Notes under the pieces: generated by a model
Database searches by the model: none
Told to the model about the DNA's origin: nothing
Seen by the model: the letters and a program-made list of their open reading frames with translations, nothing else
Translations under genes and position numbers: made by a program
Assembly (NCBI RefSeq): GCF_001425865.1
Contig: NZ_LMDS01000001.1
Coordinates: 920,921 to 984,920 of the forward strand
Source of the DNA: Rhizobacter sp. Root404
Lineage (GTDB): Bacteria > Pseudomonadota > Gammaproteobacteria > Burkholderiales > Burkholderiaceae_C
Length of the DNA stretch: 64,000 nt
Direction of reading: 5' to 3'
Part shown: positions 52,258 to 61,613 of the stretch, piece after piece
Position numbering within the stretch: position 1 is the first letter of the stretch
How the letters are laid out: each line of letters starts with the position of its first letter

Positions 52258-53292
52258 TCAGGCGGTGGGCAGTTGCAGGGGCGCGCGCGGCACGCTGTCG
52301 ATCAGGTCGACACGGCGGCAGCGCACCCAGTGGCCGGGAGCGAGTTCGCGCAGCGGTGGCAACTCGGCCGCGCAGGCGGGTTCGGCGACCGGGCAGCGGC
52401 CGGCGAAGCGGCAGCCGGGCGGCGGGTTGATGGGGCTCGGCGGGTCGCCGCTCAGCTTGATGCGCTGCGCGGCGCGGGTGCGGCCGCCGTGCACCGTCGG
52501 CACCGCCGACATCAGCGCCACGCTGTACGGGTGCAGCGGGTTCGCGAAGAAAGCCTTGCGCGGCCCGCGCTCGACGATCTGGCCGAGGTACATCACCGCG
52601 ATGTCGTCGCAGAGGTGCTCGACCACCGCCATGTCGTGCGAGATGAACAGGTAGGTCAGGCCGAGCTCGCGCTGCAGCCGCGCGAGCAGATTCAGGATCT
52701 GCGCGCGGATCGCGATGTCGAGCGCCGAGACCGGCTCGTCGCAGACGATGAGTTCCGGGTTCGTCGCCAGCGCGCGCGCGATGTTGATGCGCTGCCGCTG
52801 CCCGCCCGAGAACTGGTGCGGGAACAGGTGCTGCTGCTCGGGCCGCAGGCCGACCGCGGTGAACAGCTCGGCCACCCGCGCCGTGCGCTCGGCCGGCGTG
52901 CCGACATTCATCAGGTCGAGCGGGGCGCGCACCGCCGCCCCGGCGCGCTCGCGCGGGTTCAGCGACGAGAACGGGTCCTGGAAGATGATCTGCAGCCGGC
53001 GGCGCGCGAGCCGCAGCGGCTCGCCCTGGAGCGCGCCTAGATCGGTGTCGCCGAGCTGGATGCGCCCGGCGGTCACCGGCGACAGCCGCATCACCGCGAG
53101 CGCCGTCGTCGTCTTGCCCGAGCCCGATTCGCCGACGATCGCGAGCGTCGTGCCGCGCTTCACGTCGAACGAGACGCCGTCGACCGCCTTGACGACTTCG
53201 CGCTCGCCGAACCAGCCCGCCCTGGCGCGCGGGAAGTGGACCTTCAGGTCGTTGACCGACAGCAGCACGTCGTTCTTCACCGGCGCATTCAT
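52258..53292 (-). CDS. Peptide/nickel-type ABC transporter ATP-binding protein (OppF/DppF type)
   Basis: 344 aa. Walker A GESGSGKTT, signature FSGGQRQRINIARAL and Walker B LIVCDEPVSALD. The C-terminal oligopeptide-type domain has the Cys cluster CRFAGRCPVAEPAC, typical of a 4Fe-4S or zinc-binding tail in this class. The ATG overlaps the partner ATPase stop (ATGA). It forms a heterodimer with the next gene. Confidence 0.94.
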   Translation of the reverse strand: MNAPVKNDVLLSVNDLKVHFPRARAGWFGEREVVKAVDGVSFDVKRGTTLAIVGESGSGKTTTALAVMRLSPVTAGRIQLGDTDLGALQGEPLRLARRRLQIIFQDPFSSLNPRERAGAAVRAPLDLMNVGTPAERTARVAELFTAVGLRPEQQHLFPHQFSGGQRQRINIARALATNPELIVCDEPVSALDIAIRAQILNLLARLQRELGLTYLFISHDMAVVEHLCDDIAVMYLGQIVERGPRKAFFANPLHPYSVALMSAVPTVHGGRTRAAQRIKLSGDPPSPINPPPGCRFAGRCPVAEPACAAELPPLRELAPGHWVRCRRVDLIDSVPRAPLQLPTA

Positions 53293-54308
53293 GCCGCGAC
53301 TCTCCGGTCCTCGGCGTGCAGCCAGCACGCCGCGCCATGGCCGCCGTCGCCGTCGAGCGCGAACAGCGGCGGCACCTCCTGCGCGCAGCGCGGCATCGCA
53401 TGCGGGCAGCGCTCGCGGAACGCGCAGCCGCTGCCGAGCTCCCAGATCGACGGCACGACGCCGGCGATCTCGGCGAGCTCGACCCGGTCGCTGTCGCTCA
53501 CCGCCGCCTGGCTGCTGCCGAGCTCGGGCAGGCAGTCGATCAGGCCGCGGGTGTAAGGGTGACCGGGCGCGCCGAGCACCTGGGCGGTCGTGCCCTGTTC
53601 GATCACGCGGCCGGCGTACATCACCATCACGCGGTCGGCCATCTCGGCGACCGCGCCCATGTCGTGCGTGATCAGCAGGATCGCGGTGCCTTTTTCGCGC
53701 TGCAGGTCGCGCAGCAGGTCGAAGATCTGCGCCTGCACGGTCACGTCGAGCGCGGTGGTCGGCTCGTCGGCGATCAGGATGTCGGGCCGGCAGGCCAGCG
53801 CCATCGCGATCATCACCCGCTGACGCATGCCGCCGGAGAGCTGGTGCGGGTACTCGTCGATGCGCCGCTCCGGCGCCGGGATGCCGACCTGCCGCAGCAT
53901 CTCGATCGCGCGGGTGCGCGCCGCGTTCGCATCGAGGCCGGCATGCAGCCGCAGCGATTCGCCGATCTGGTCGCCCACGGTCAGCACCGGGTTCAGCGAG
54001 GTCATCGGCTCCTGGAAGATCATCGAGATCCGGTTGCCGCGCACCTGGCGCATGCGCTCGATGCTCGCGGTGACCAGGTCCTCGCCCTGGAACACCACGC
54101 GGCCCGCGCTGATGCGGCCGGGCGGCGAGGGAATGAGGCGCAGCAGCGCCAGCGCCGTCATGCTCTTGCCGCAGCCCGATTCGCCGACCACGCACAGCGT
54201 CTCGCCGGCGCGGATCTCGAAGTCGACGCCGTTCAGCACCAGCGCCTTGCCGCGCCGGGTCTGGAACTCGACGCGCAGGTCCTGGACCTTCAGCAGGGGT
54301 TCGCTCAT
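53289..54308 (-). CDS. Peptide/nickel-type ABC transporter ATP-binding protein (OppD/DppD type)
   Basis: 339 aa. Walker [10 protein letters not shown], signature [15 protein letters not shown] and Walker [13 protein letters not shown], with the C-terminal [14 protein letters not shown] cluster. The ATG at 54308 overlaps the permease stop by 1 nt (TGATG); the far longer open frame upstream lies within the permease. Confidence 0.94.
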   Translation of the reverse strand: MSEPLLKVQDLRVEFQTRRGKALVLNGVDFEIRAGETLCVVGESGCGKSMTALALLRLIPSPPGRISAGRVVFQGEDLVTASIERMRQVRGNRISMIFQEPMTSLNPVLTVGDQIGESLRLHAGLDANAARTRAIEMLRQVGIPAPERRIDEYPHQLSGGMRQRVMIAMALACRPDILIADEPTTALDVTVQAQIFDLLRDLQREKGTAILLITHDMGAVAEMADRVMVMYAGRVIEQGTTAQVLGAPGHPYTRGLIDCLPELGSSQAAVSDSDRVELAEIAGVVPSIWELGSGCAFRERCPHAMPRCAQEVPPLFALDGDGGHGAACWLHAEDRRVAA

Positions 54309-55201
54309 CAACGTTCCCGCAGCTTGGGGTTCAACGCGTCGTTCAGGCCGTCGCCGATCAGGCTCACCGCCAGCACGGTCAGGAAGATCGCGGCGCCCGG
54401 GAAGGCCACCGCCCACCAGCACGACAGCACGTACTGGCGCGACGAGCCGATCATCAGGCCCCAGCTCATCTGGTTCGGGTCGCCCAGGCCGAGGAAGGAC
54501 AGCCCGGCCTCGAACAGGATCGCCGCGCCGATCGCCAGCGTGGCCGAGACGATCAGCGGCGGCAGCGCGTTCGGCAGGATCACCTTCCAGATGATGCGCG
54601 CGTCCTTCGCGCCGATCGCGCGTTCGGCGCGCACGAATTCCAGGCCGCGGTACTTCATGAATTCGGCGCGGGTCAGGCGCGCGGTGCCGGTCCAGCTGAC
54701 GATGCCGATCGCGATCGTCACGGTGACCAGCGACGGCGAGAACAAGGTCACCACCACCATCGCGAAGAGCAGCGCCGGCAAGACCTGGAAGAATTCGGTG
54801 ACGCGCATCAGCACCGCGTCGACCTTGCCGCCGTAGTAGCCGGCGAACGCGCCGAGCGTGATGCCGATCAGCACCGACAGCAGCGCCGCGACCGCGCCGA
54901 CCAGCAGCGTGGCCCGGCCGCCGTAGATCAGCGTGGTCAGCACGTCGCGGCCGAGGTAGTCGGTGCCGAGCCAGGCTTCCTCGGTGAACGGCGGCGTCAG
55001 CGGCGCGGCCTTGATCTCGAACGGGTCGGCCGGGTAGACCCACGGGCCGGCGATCGACACCGCGAGGATCAGGGCCAGCATCAGCAGCCCGATGATCGCC
55101 GACGGATTGCGCAGGAACATGCGCAGCGCCTCGACCGTGGGATGCTCGATCTTCAGCGGCGCGTGCGCGACGCCCGCAGCGGGGGAGACGATCGTGTTCA
55201 T
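54308..55201 (-). CDS. Peptide/nickel-type ABC transporter permease (DppC type)
   Basis: 297 aa. N-terminal OppC_N helix (FLRNPSAIIGLLMLALILAVS), LGTDYLGRDVLTTLIYGGR, and the coupling loop AIGAKDARIIWKVILPNALPP. About six helices. The ATG overlaps the dppB-type stop (ATGA). Confidence 0.94.
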   Translation of the reverse strand: MNTIVSPAAGVAHAPLKIEHPTVEALRMFLRNPSAIIGLLMLALILAVSIAGPWVYPADPFEIKAAPLTPPFTEEAWLGTDYLGRDVLTTLIYGGRATLLVGAVAALLSVLIGITLGAFAGYYGGKVDAVLMRVTEFFQVLPALLFAMVVVTLFSPSLVTVTIAIGIVSWTGTARLTRAEFMKYRGLEFVRAERAIGAKDARIIWKVILPNALPPLIVSATLAIGAAILFEAGLSFLGLGDPNQMSWGLMIGSSRQYVLSCWWAVAFPGAAIFLTVLAVSLIGDGLNDALNPKLRER

Positions 55202-56172
55202 GCGGCCTTGATGCGCGGGTCGATCAGCCGGTAGGCCAGGTCGGTCAGGATGTTCATCACGATCACGACGATCGACGAGAACAGCAGCACGCCGAGGATC
55301 GTCGGGTAGTCGCGGCGCAGCACCGAGTCGAACGCGAGCCGCCCGAGGCCGGGCCAGTTGAACACCGTCTCGACCAGGATCGCACCGGCCATCACGTTGC
55401 CGAACTGCAACCCGAGCACGGTGACGACCGGCAGCAGCGCGTTGCGCAGCGCGTGCTTGTACATCACGACCCGCTCGGCCAGCCCCTTGGCACGGGCGGT
55501 GCGGATGAAATCGGAGCCCAGCACGTCGAGCATCGACGAGCGCGACAGCCGGCTGTACTGCGCGAGGTAGACCAGCCCGAGCGTCACGGTCGGCAGCACC
55601 AGGTGATGCAGCACGTCCAGCACATCCTTGAAGCCACCACCGCTGGCATCGACCGAACGCATGCCCGAGACCGGGAGGATCGGGATCACGGAGGCGAACA
55701 GGATCACCAGCATGATGCCCATCCAGAACACCGGCGCGGCGAACCCGACCATGCTCAGCACCGTGATGAACTGGGACAGCACGCCGTTCGGCTTGCGCGA
55801 CGACAGCACGCCCAGCGTCGTGCCCACCACGAACGCCAACAGCACCGCGCTGATCACCAGCAGCAGCGTGGCCGGCACGCGCTCGGCGATCATCGAGACG
55901 ACCGGCGTGTTGAAGAAGTACGAGTAGCCCAGGTCGCCGCTGACCACCTTGCCGAGGTAGACGCCGAGCTGCACCGGCAGCGACTTGTCCAGCCCGTACT
56001 GGGTGCGCAACTGCGCCATCAGCTCCGGGCTCATGCCGCCACTGGCACCGGCGATGGTCTCGACCGGATCGCCGGGCGCCGCGTGCACGAGCACGAAATT
56101 CAGCACGACCACGGCGAGCACGAGGGCCAGGCCCTGGAGGATGCGCGACAGCAGAGTGCGGGCGATGTTCAT
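55198..56172 (-). CDS. Peptide/nickel-type ABC transporter permease (DppB type)
   Basis: 324 aa. Signature features are LVHAAPGDPVETIAG in the first periplasmic loop, the coupling loop TARAKGLAERVVMYKHALRN and a C-terminal DLAYRLIDPRIKAA. I start at the ATG giving MNIARTLL; longer in-frame sequence upstream is Arg-rich and atypical. An 84-nt gap separates it from the phospholipase-D-family gene. Confidence 0.94.
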   Translation of the reverse strand: MNIARTLLSRILQGLALVLAVVVLNFVLVHAAPGDPVETIAGASGGMSPELMAQLRTQYGLDKSLPVQLGVYLGKVVSGDLGYSYFFNTPVVSMIAERVPATLLLVISAVLLAFVVGTTLGVLSSRKPNGVLSQFITVLSMVGFAAPVFWMGIMLVILFASVIPILPVSGMRSVDASGGGFKDVLDVLHHLVLPTVTLGLVYLAQYSRLSRSSMLDVLGSDFIRTARAKGLAERVVMYKHALRNALLPVVTVLGLQFGNVMAGAILVETVFNWPGLGRLAFDSVLRRDYPTILGVLLFSSIVVIVMNILTDLAYRLIDPRIKAA

Positions 56173-56256
56173 GCGAGGCGCAGCGTAGCGCAGAACACCG
56201 GCGCGCCACAGTGCCAACCGCGCCTGTCGCGTGGTGCCAGTGGGTTGGCGCGCGCC

Positions 56257-57570
56257 CTAAAGTTGGGAGCCGATGACCGAGGCGAGGCGCTCCGCCAGGC
56301 GCTCGCGCCATGGTCGTGCAAGCCAGGCGACGAAGGTGACGGGGCGCGACAGTTTCAGGTCGGCATCGAAGATGCGCGTCTGCGCGGCAGCGAAGTCGGC
56401 ATCGAGGATGTTGAGGTTGGCCTCGTCGTTGAGCCGGAACGAGCGGTTGTCGAAGTTGGTCGAGCCGACCGAGACGAACCGGCCGTCGACCACCAGCACC
56501 TTGCAATGGAACATCGTCGGCTGGTACTCGGCGATCGTCGCGCCGGCCATCAGCAGCGGGCCCCACAGCGCGCGCGAGGCGCGGCGCACGACGGACGAAT
56601 CGATGTCCTCGCCGGGCGTGATGATGCGCACCTTCACGCCGCGCTGCATCGCCGCCACCAGCGCGTTGACCGTCAGGTCGTCGGGCACGAAGTAGCTGCT
56701 CTCCAGATCGATCGTGCGCTGCGCTGCGGTGATCGCGAGCAGGTACATCAGGTGCATGCTCTCGGCGCCGCCCGTGGGCGAGCTGCTGAACACCTGCGCG
56801 GCGATGCCTTGGCCGGCTCCGCGCGGCGCGATCGCCGGGAAGTAGCGGTCGCCGTGCAGCACGTTGGTGGTCGCCTTGGTCCAGTTGTCGTTGAAGACCG
56901 CCTGCATCTGGCCGACGACGGGGCCGCGCGCCTTGAAGTGGGTGTCGCGCCAATGGTCCTTGTCCTGCGCGTGGCCCGACCACTTGTCGGCGATGCCGAC
57001 GCCGCCGGTGAAGCCGGTCTCGCCGTCGACGACCAGCAGCTTGCGGTGGGTGCGGTTGTTCAGGCGCGGCAGGTGGGACCAGTGCGGCTGGTGGAACCGC
57101 GCGATCTCGACGCCCGCCGTGCGCATCGCCTCGGCCTGCGCCTCGCCGAGGCGTTCGCTGCCGATCCAGTCGAGCAGCACGTGGACCTTGACGCCGGCCC
57201 GCGCGCGCTCCGACAGCGCGGCCGCGAACTGCGCGCCGATCTCGCCGTCCCAGTAGATGTAGGTCTCGAAGGTGATGCTGCGCTGCGCGCTGCGGATCGC
57301 CGCCAGCATCGACGGAAAGATCTGGTCCCCGTTCAGCAGCGTCTCGACCTCGTTGCCTTCCAGCACCGGCGGGCCGAGCAGAAGGCTGAGGGAGCGGCGG
57401 AACTGCGCGTCATCGACGGCGTAAAGGCGTTCGAGCGGCTTCTCGAGCTTCTTCTCGGTCGAACCGAAGTTGCTGACGACCAGCGCGCAGGCCAGCCCGA
57501 CCGCGAGGCCGGCCAGACCGACGCCGACGCCCTGCGCGATGCTCAGGCGCGGCCGCGCGGGCGGGGTCAA
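56257..57570 (-). CDS. Cardiolipin synthase/phospholipase D-family protein
   Basis: 437 aa with a TTG start at 57570, chosen because GAGG lies 7 nt upstream, overlapping the stop of the preceding small gene; upstream in-frame sequence is Arg/Ser-rich shadow. One N-terminal helix (AGLAVGLACALVVSNFG) anchors it. Two HKD motifs are present: HRKLLVVD with GG, and HCKVLVVD with STN. This is the Cls pattern: it condenses phosphatidylglycerol or transfers phosphatidyl groups. It lies between the transporter's binding-protein gene and its permeases. Confidence 0.88.
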   Translation of the reverse strand: MTPPARPRLSIAQGVGVGLAGLAVGLACALVVSNFGSTEKKLEKPLERLYAVDDAQFRRSLSLLLGPPVLEGNEVETLLNGDQIFPSMLAAIRSAQRSITFETYIYWDGEIGAQFAAALSERARAGVKVHVLLDWIGSERLGEAQAEAMRTAGVEIARFHQPHWSHLPRLNNRTHRKLLVVDGETGFTGGVGIADKWSGHAQDKDHWRDTHFKARGPVVGQMQAVFNDNWTKATTNVLHGDRYFPAIAPRGAGQGIAAQVFSSSPTGGAESMHLMYLLAITAAQRTIDLESSYFVPDDLTVNALVAAMQRGVKVRIITPGEDIDSSVVRRASRALWGPLLMAGATIAEYQPTMFHCKVLVVDGRFVSVGSTNFDNRSFRLNDEANLNILDADFAAAQTRIFDADLKLSRPVTFVAWLARPWRERLAERLASVIGSQL

Positions 57571-57574
57571 GCGC

Positions 57575-57829
57575 TTACCTCGCCAGCGTCGCGACCCGAC
57601 GGACCGTGCGCGGCGAGAGGTCGGGATCGAAGCGGACCGCCTCGCGCCGCACGCCGGCGTCCGCGCGCTGGGCCTGGCGCAGCAGCTCGCCGCGCTCAAC
57701 CGAGTGATGCAGCGCGTCGACGTACGCGGTGAACAGCACGATCACACCGATCAGCGCCGCCAGACCCAGCAGCGCGCCGCTGTCGAACGTGAAGCGGTGC
57801 CCGGCAAGCGTGAGGTGAAGGCGGATCAT
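57575..57829 (-). CDS. Small single-helix membrane protein
   Basis: 84 aa. One hydrophobic helix (GALLGLAALIGVIVLFTAYV), then a basic, probably helical cytoplasmic tail with several Arg. The TAA stop overlaps the ribosome site of the Cls-like gene, so the two are coupled and may work together. Family not recognised. Confidence 0.6.
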   Translation of the reverse strand: MIRLHLTLAGHRFTFDSGALLGLAALIGVIVLFTAYVDALHHSVERGELLRQAQRADAGVRREAVRFDPDLSPRTVRRVATLAR

Positions 57830-57928
57830 GGTGCGGTGGTGGAGGGTGATGACAGGTCGTTACTGTCACCGCCGTCCATCGCCGCGGCCGTCCGCCGCGA
57901 GCGCGTCGCGTTGTAGGACGACGCCCGC

Positions 57929-59515
57929 TTACTTGATGTAGACCTCGTCGTACGGCGACATCGGGCCCCAGATCGTCATCGGCACGTTGCCGACCTTCTT
58001 GCTGGTGACCGTGTGGTACGGCACCACGTTGATGAAGTCGATCGGCAGTTCGTCGGTCACGATCTTCTGGAACGTGGCGTAGTAGGCCTTGCGCTTGACC
58101 GGGTCGAGGATGCCGCCGGCGGTATTCAGCAACTCGTCGACCTTCGGGTTGTTGTACGACTGGGTGTTGGTCCAGATGATCGGCTTGATGTTGGTCGACA
58201 GGTAGGTGCGGGCCACGCCGATGACCGGATCGCCCCAGTTGAAGACCAGGTCCATCGACAAATCGAAATCGTGCGTGGCGAGCCGCTTGGCCCACGACGG
58301 GAAGTCGGCCGAGGCGCGCACCTCGACCGTGATGCCGACCTTCTTCAGCTGCCCGCGGATGTACTCCGCCACGTTCTTCTGCTGGTCGTCCTGGCCGGGC
58401 AGGTAGTCGATCGTCAGCTTGAAGCGCTCGCCGCCCGCGCCGGCCTTGTAGCCGGCCGCGTCGAGCATCTCGCCGGCCTTCTTCAGGTCGAGCGGGTACT
58501 TGACCACGTCGGTCACCGCGAACGGGCTGGTCGCGACGATCGGGCCGTCGGCCGGCACCGCGAAGCCGCCCATCAGCGCCTTCGCGATGAAGTTCTTGTC
58601 GATCGCGTGGGCGATCGCCTTGCGCACGTTCACGTCGTTCAGAGGCTTCTTCGCGGTGTTGAACGCGAGCCAGTTCAGCGGGCCGATGCCCTCGTAGCCC
58701 TTGGGCGTCAGCGTCACGTTCTTGTCGGCTGCCAGGCGCTTCAGGTCGGTCGGCAGCGTGACGAACGGCAGCATCTGGATGTCACCGCGCTCCAGGCCAA
58801 GGATCAGGCTCGCGGCGTCGGGCGTGATCGACAGGATCACCTTGTCGAGGTAGGGCTTGTTCGGCAGGAAGAACTTGTCGAAGCGCTCGAGCACGATGCG
58901 CTGGCTCGGCTTGAACTCGGTGACGCGGAACGGGCCGGAGCCGACCACGTCGGTGCCGTTGCGCGGGTGGTTCTTCAGGTCCTGGCCGTCGCCGTAGATG
59001 TGCTTGGGCATGATCGGGCACAGGGCCGGGCTCATCGCCAGCACGATGGCCGGGTGCGGCACGCTCATGCGGACGATCGCGGTGTAGGGGTCGGGCGTAT
59101 CGACCTTCTCGACCGGCGCCAGCATGGTCTGGAACGGGTGGTTGGCCTTGATCGCCATGATCGAGAACGCGACGTCGGCCGAGGTCACCGGCTTGCCGTC
59201 GTGGAACACCGCGTTCTTGCGCAGGTTCAGCGTCAGGCTCTTGCCGTCGTCGGCGAGCTTCCAGGTCTCGGCGAGGTAGGGCTGCGGGTTCCACTTGTCG
59301 TCGAAGCGCAGCGGGCTCGCGAAGATCTGCGTCGAGGGCACCGCGGTGGCCACACCCGACTGCACGCCGCCGTTCAGGTGCCGCGGCACCTGCGTGCTGC
59401 CGATCACCAGCGTGCCGCCGCGCTTCGGTTGATCCTGGGCGACAGCCGGCAGCGCCACGGCGGCCGTCAGTGCGAGCGCCAGCGCGTGGCGGCGGGTGAA
59501 GGGGAAACTCAGCAT
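57929..59515 (-). CDS. Peptide-type ABC transporter substrate-binding protein (SBP_bac_5)
   Basis: 528 aa. An Arg-Arg containing signal peptide (FTRRHALALALTAAVALPAVAQ) may be Tat or Sec. The mature domain has PYLAETWKLADDGKSLTLNLR, HDGKPVTSADVAFS and VNVRKAIAHAIDK, the DppA/OppA cluster C pattern. AGGAGATC precedes the ATG. It is the probable ligand receptor for the permeases at 54308-56172, from which it is separated by the Cls-like pair. Ligand likely an N-acylated or peptide-like compound, judged from the linked amidohydrolase. Confidence 0.92.
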   Translation of the reverse strand: MLSFPFTRRHALALALTAAVALPAVAQDQPKRGGTLVIGSTQVPRHLNGGVQSGVATAVPSTQIFASPLRFDDKWNPQPYLAETWKLADDGKSLTLNLRKNAVFHDGKPVTSADVAFSIMAIKANHPFQTMLAPVEKVDTPDPYTAIVRMSVPHPAIVLAMSPALCPIMPKHIYGDGQDLKNHPRNGTDVVGSGPFRVTEFKPSQRIVLERFDKFFLPNKPYLDKVILSITPDAASLILGLERGDIQMLPFVTLPTDLKRLAADKNVTLTPKGYEGIGPLNWLAFNTAKKPLNDVNVRKAIAHAIDKNFIAKALMGGFAVPADGPIVATSPFAVTDVVKYPLDLKKAGEMLDAAGYKAGAGGERFKLTIDYLPGQDDQQKNVAEYIRGQLKKVGITVEVRASADFPSWAKRLATHDFDLSMDLVFNWGDPVIGVARTYLSTNIKPIIWTNTQSYNNPKVDELLNTAGGILDPVKRKAYYATFQKIVTDELPIDFINVVPYHTVTSKKVGNVPMTIWGPMSPYDEVYIK

Positions 59516-59611
59516 CGGAAAGATCTCCTGGAAGGGAAGCGCAGCGTGGGTGAAAGCGAGAGGACTGTCAACGAAGCAAACTCGCAAGCGACATGCCGAA
59601 ACATGGAGCCA

Positions 59612-59633
59612 GGCACCACCTTTCGATGGTGCC
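59612..59633 (-). terminator. Hairpin downstream of tauY
   Basis: GGCACCA (59612-59618) and TGGTGCC (59627-59633) form a 7-bp stem, 10 nt past the tauY stop. No U-run follows. It separates tauXY from the peptide-transporter binding protein. Confidence 0.4.
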
Positions 59634-59643
59634 AGCGCGCGCG

Positions 59644-61095
59644 TCAGAGCTTCTCGTCGCGCAGCCAGTACCACTTGTAGAGCACGCGCTGGCCGAACCG
59701 GCGGAACGGCGCGAACGCCTGCGATTCGACGAGGCCGAGCACGTTCGGGTAGGGCAACGGCGAGTCGTAGATCGGCAGCTTGAAGACCGCCTGGTCCGCG
59801 TCCGCGCCGACCATGCGCTGCGCCAGCCGTTTGCCGGCCCAGGTCGAGAACGACACGCCGTTGCCGCCGTAGCCCACCGCGTACCACACGCTGCGCGCCG
59901 GATCGGGCCGGGCGATGCGCGGCATCATGTCGTGGCTCACGTCGACCCAGCCCCACCAGGAGTAGTCGATCGCGATGCCGGCCAGCGGCGGGAACTTGCG
60001 CGCGATTGCGTCGGTGAGCAGCTTCAGGTGGACCGGGTCTTCGGCCTCCGCACCGGTCACCGAGCTGCGGCTGCCGAGTTGCAGGCGGTGGCCGTCGCCG
60101 TCCTTCAGCAGCCGGTAGTAGAAGCGCAGCGTGCGCGTGTCGGTCAGGAAGGTCTCCGACTTGAAGTTGCACGCGGCGACTTCGGCGGCCGTGAGGCGCC
60201 GGGTCACGCTGTTGTTGGACAGGATCGGCATGATCTTGTTCTTCAGCAGCGGGTTCAGCGCCTGCCCGGTGTAGCCGCCGGTGCAGACCGCGACCCGCTT
60301 CGCGCGCACCGTGCCGCCGGGCGTGCGCAGGTGGTGCACGCCGCCGATCGTCTGCCAGCCCTGCACCGGGCTGCCCGGGTGGATCGACGCGCCGAGCGCG
60401 CGCGCCTGGCGGATCAGCCCGAACGTGAACTTCAGCGGGTGGATGCCGACGCCTTCGGCCTCGAGCAGGCCGCCGGCGGTCTCGCGCTCGTCGCAGTAGT
60501 CGCGGCGGATCTCCTCGGCGCTCAGCATGCGCGTCCGGTAGCCGAAGGTCTCGTTCATCACGCGCGACTCGCCGCGCAGGTAGTCCAGCTTCTCGGGGCG
60601 GTGCGCGAGGTAGAGGTGGCCGCCGTCGAACGCGTCGCAATCGATCTCGGTCGTCAGCTGCCGGAAGTTCTCGAAGCCGGTGCGGATCTCGATGTCGAGC
60701 TGCTTCGCGACGTCCACCCCCCAGCGCTCGATCCACTGCGAGCGCTTCAGCCGGCCGCTGGCGTTCTGGCCCTGGCCGCCGCTGCGGCTGGAGCAGCCCC
60801 AGGAGGTCTGGTTCGCCTCGAGCACGACGGCGCGGATGCCGTGCTCCTTCGCGAGGTAGAGGGCGGTCGAGATGCCGGTCGAGCCGGAGCCGATGACGAC
60901 GACGTCGGCATCGATGTCCTGCGTGATCGGGCCGTCGTCCTCGGGCGGCGTGCCGGCGCTCGCGACCCACCAGGTCGGGGCATAGGCGCGTCCCGCGCCC
61001 GGGTCCGGCGCGACGAGCGGGTCGTATTGCGGGTCGTAGCGCCGGTCGGCCGCGGTCGCGTGCGCGGTGAACGGCATGGGCGAGGCGATGGCCAT
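59644..61095 (-). CDS. tauY: Taurine dehydrogenase large subunit TauY-like FAD oxidoreductase
   Basis: 483 aa. DadA-type FAD-dependent amine oxidoreductase: dinucleotide motif VVVIGSGSTGIS (66-77), glutamate EANQ, then GCSSRSGGQGQNASGR near the flavin and AVGYGGNGVSFSTWAGKRLA at the C-terminus. Deaminates taurine to sulfoacetaldehyde with electrons to cytochrome c. The identification rests on the SnoaL-like small gene 11 nt upstream, the divergent MocR/TauR gene and the tauA start beyond, which match known tauR-tauXY loci. A related amine or amino acid dehydrogenase is the alternative. Confidence 0.72.
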   Translation of the reverse strand: MAIASPMPFTAHATAADRRYDPQYDPLVAPDPGAGRAYAPTWWVASAGTPPEDDGPITQDIDADVVVIGSGSTGISTALYLAKEHGIRAVVLEANQTSWGCSSRSGGQGQNASGRLKRSQWIERWGVDVAKQLDIEIRTGFENFRQLTTEIDCDAFDGGHLYLAHRPEKLDYLRGESRVMNETFGYRTRMLSAEEIRRDYCDERETAGGLLEAEGVGIHPLKFTFGLIRQARALGASIHPGSPVQGWQTIGGVHHLRTPGGTVRAKRVAVCTGGYTGQALNPLLKNKIMPILSNNSVTRRLTAAEVAACNFKSETFLTDTRTLRFYYRLLKDGDGHRLQLGSRSSVTGAEAEDPVHLKLLTDAIARKFPPLAGIAIDYSWWGWVDVSHDMMPRIARPDPARSVWYAVGYGGNGVSFSTWAGKRLAQRMVGADADQAVFKLPIYDSPLPYPNVLGLVESQAFAPFRRFGQRVLYKWYWLRDEKL

Positions 61096-61106
61096 GGGCG
61101 CCCGCC

Positions 61107-61505
61107 TTACTTGCTGGCCGGCAGGTTCGGCCGGGCCTTGCGGAACACGTTCTTCAGCGCGATCTTGCCGTCCTTGAACGTGAACACGTCGATGCCGTCG
61201 CTCTCGATGCGGCTGCCGTCGGCGGCCGTGCCGGTGAAGGTCCATTGCGAGGTGCCGAAGTCGCCGTGGACGAAGTGCACGCCGTTGCGCCACTGCGCAT
61301 CCGGCACCGCCTGCCACGCGGCAGCGAAGGCCTTGCGCACGGCTTCGGTGCCGGTGATGCGGGTGCCGCAGGCGTCGGGGCCGGCGGCGGTCTGGAACAC
61401 GCAGTCGGGGCTCATGAAGCCCATCAGCGCGTCGATGTCGTGGGCGTTCCAGGCCGCGCTGAATGCTTCCAGCGTGGCGGTGGTGACGGGTTTGAAGTCG
61501 CTCAT
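61107..61505 (-). CDS. tauX: Taurine dehydrogenase small subunit TauX-like (SnoaL/NTF2 fold)
   Basis: 132 aa. SnoaL-like cone fold: AFSAAWNAHDIDALMGFMSPDC at the N-terminus, then FVHGDFGTSQWTFTGTAADG and IDVFTFKDGKIALKNVFRK. The size fits TauX, the small partner of TauY. It precedes tauY by 11 nt and is divergent from tauR across 108 nt. Named by context; stand-alone SnoaL proteins are common. Confidence 0.65.
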   Translation of the reverse strand: MSDFKPVTTATLEAFSAAWNAHDIDALMGFMSPDCVFQTAAGPDACGTRITGTEAVRKAFAAAWQAVPDAQWRNGVHFVHGDFGTSQWTFTGTAADGSRIESDGIDVFTFKDGKIALKNVFRKARPNLPASK

Positions 61506-61564
61506 GGGGGTGCCTCGGTGATCGATCCGTCAGAGCGTAGAGAAAGCGCTGCCGCCGCGATAGG

Positions 61565-61608
61565 GCCAGTTGCGCTGATTCTTGCAAGCCAGCACCGATA
61601 GACTTGCA
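61565..61608 (+). promoter_or_regulatory. Direct repeats in the tauX-tauR gap
   Basis: CTTGCA occurs at 61581-61586 and 61603-61608, 22 bp apart (two helical turns), and GCCAG at 61565-61569 and 61588-61592. MocR-type regulators bind direct repeats, so these are candidate TauR sites. Confidence 0.4.
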
Positions 61609-61613
61609 TCTCG

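Noticed and set aside
49885..53040. A 1051-codon plus-strand open frame over the amidohydrolase and ABC ATPase genes
   Set aside because: Low-complexity Arg/Ala/Val/Asp translation with no motif; the minus strand carries recognisable enzymes with coupled starts and stops.
59590..59643. A sigma-54-type TGGCAC element before the peptide-transporter binding protein
   Set aside because: The -12 TTGC element is missing at the required spacing; the sequence is better explained as the arm of the tauY downstream hairpin.
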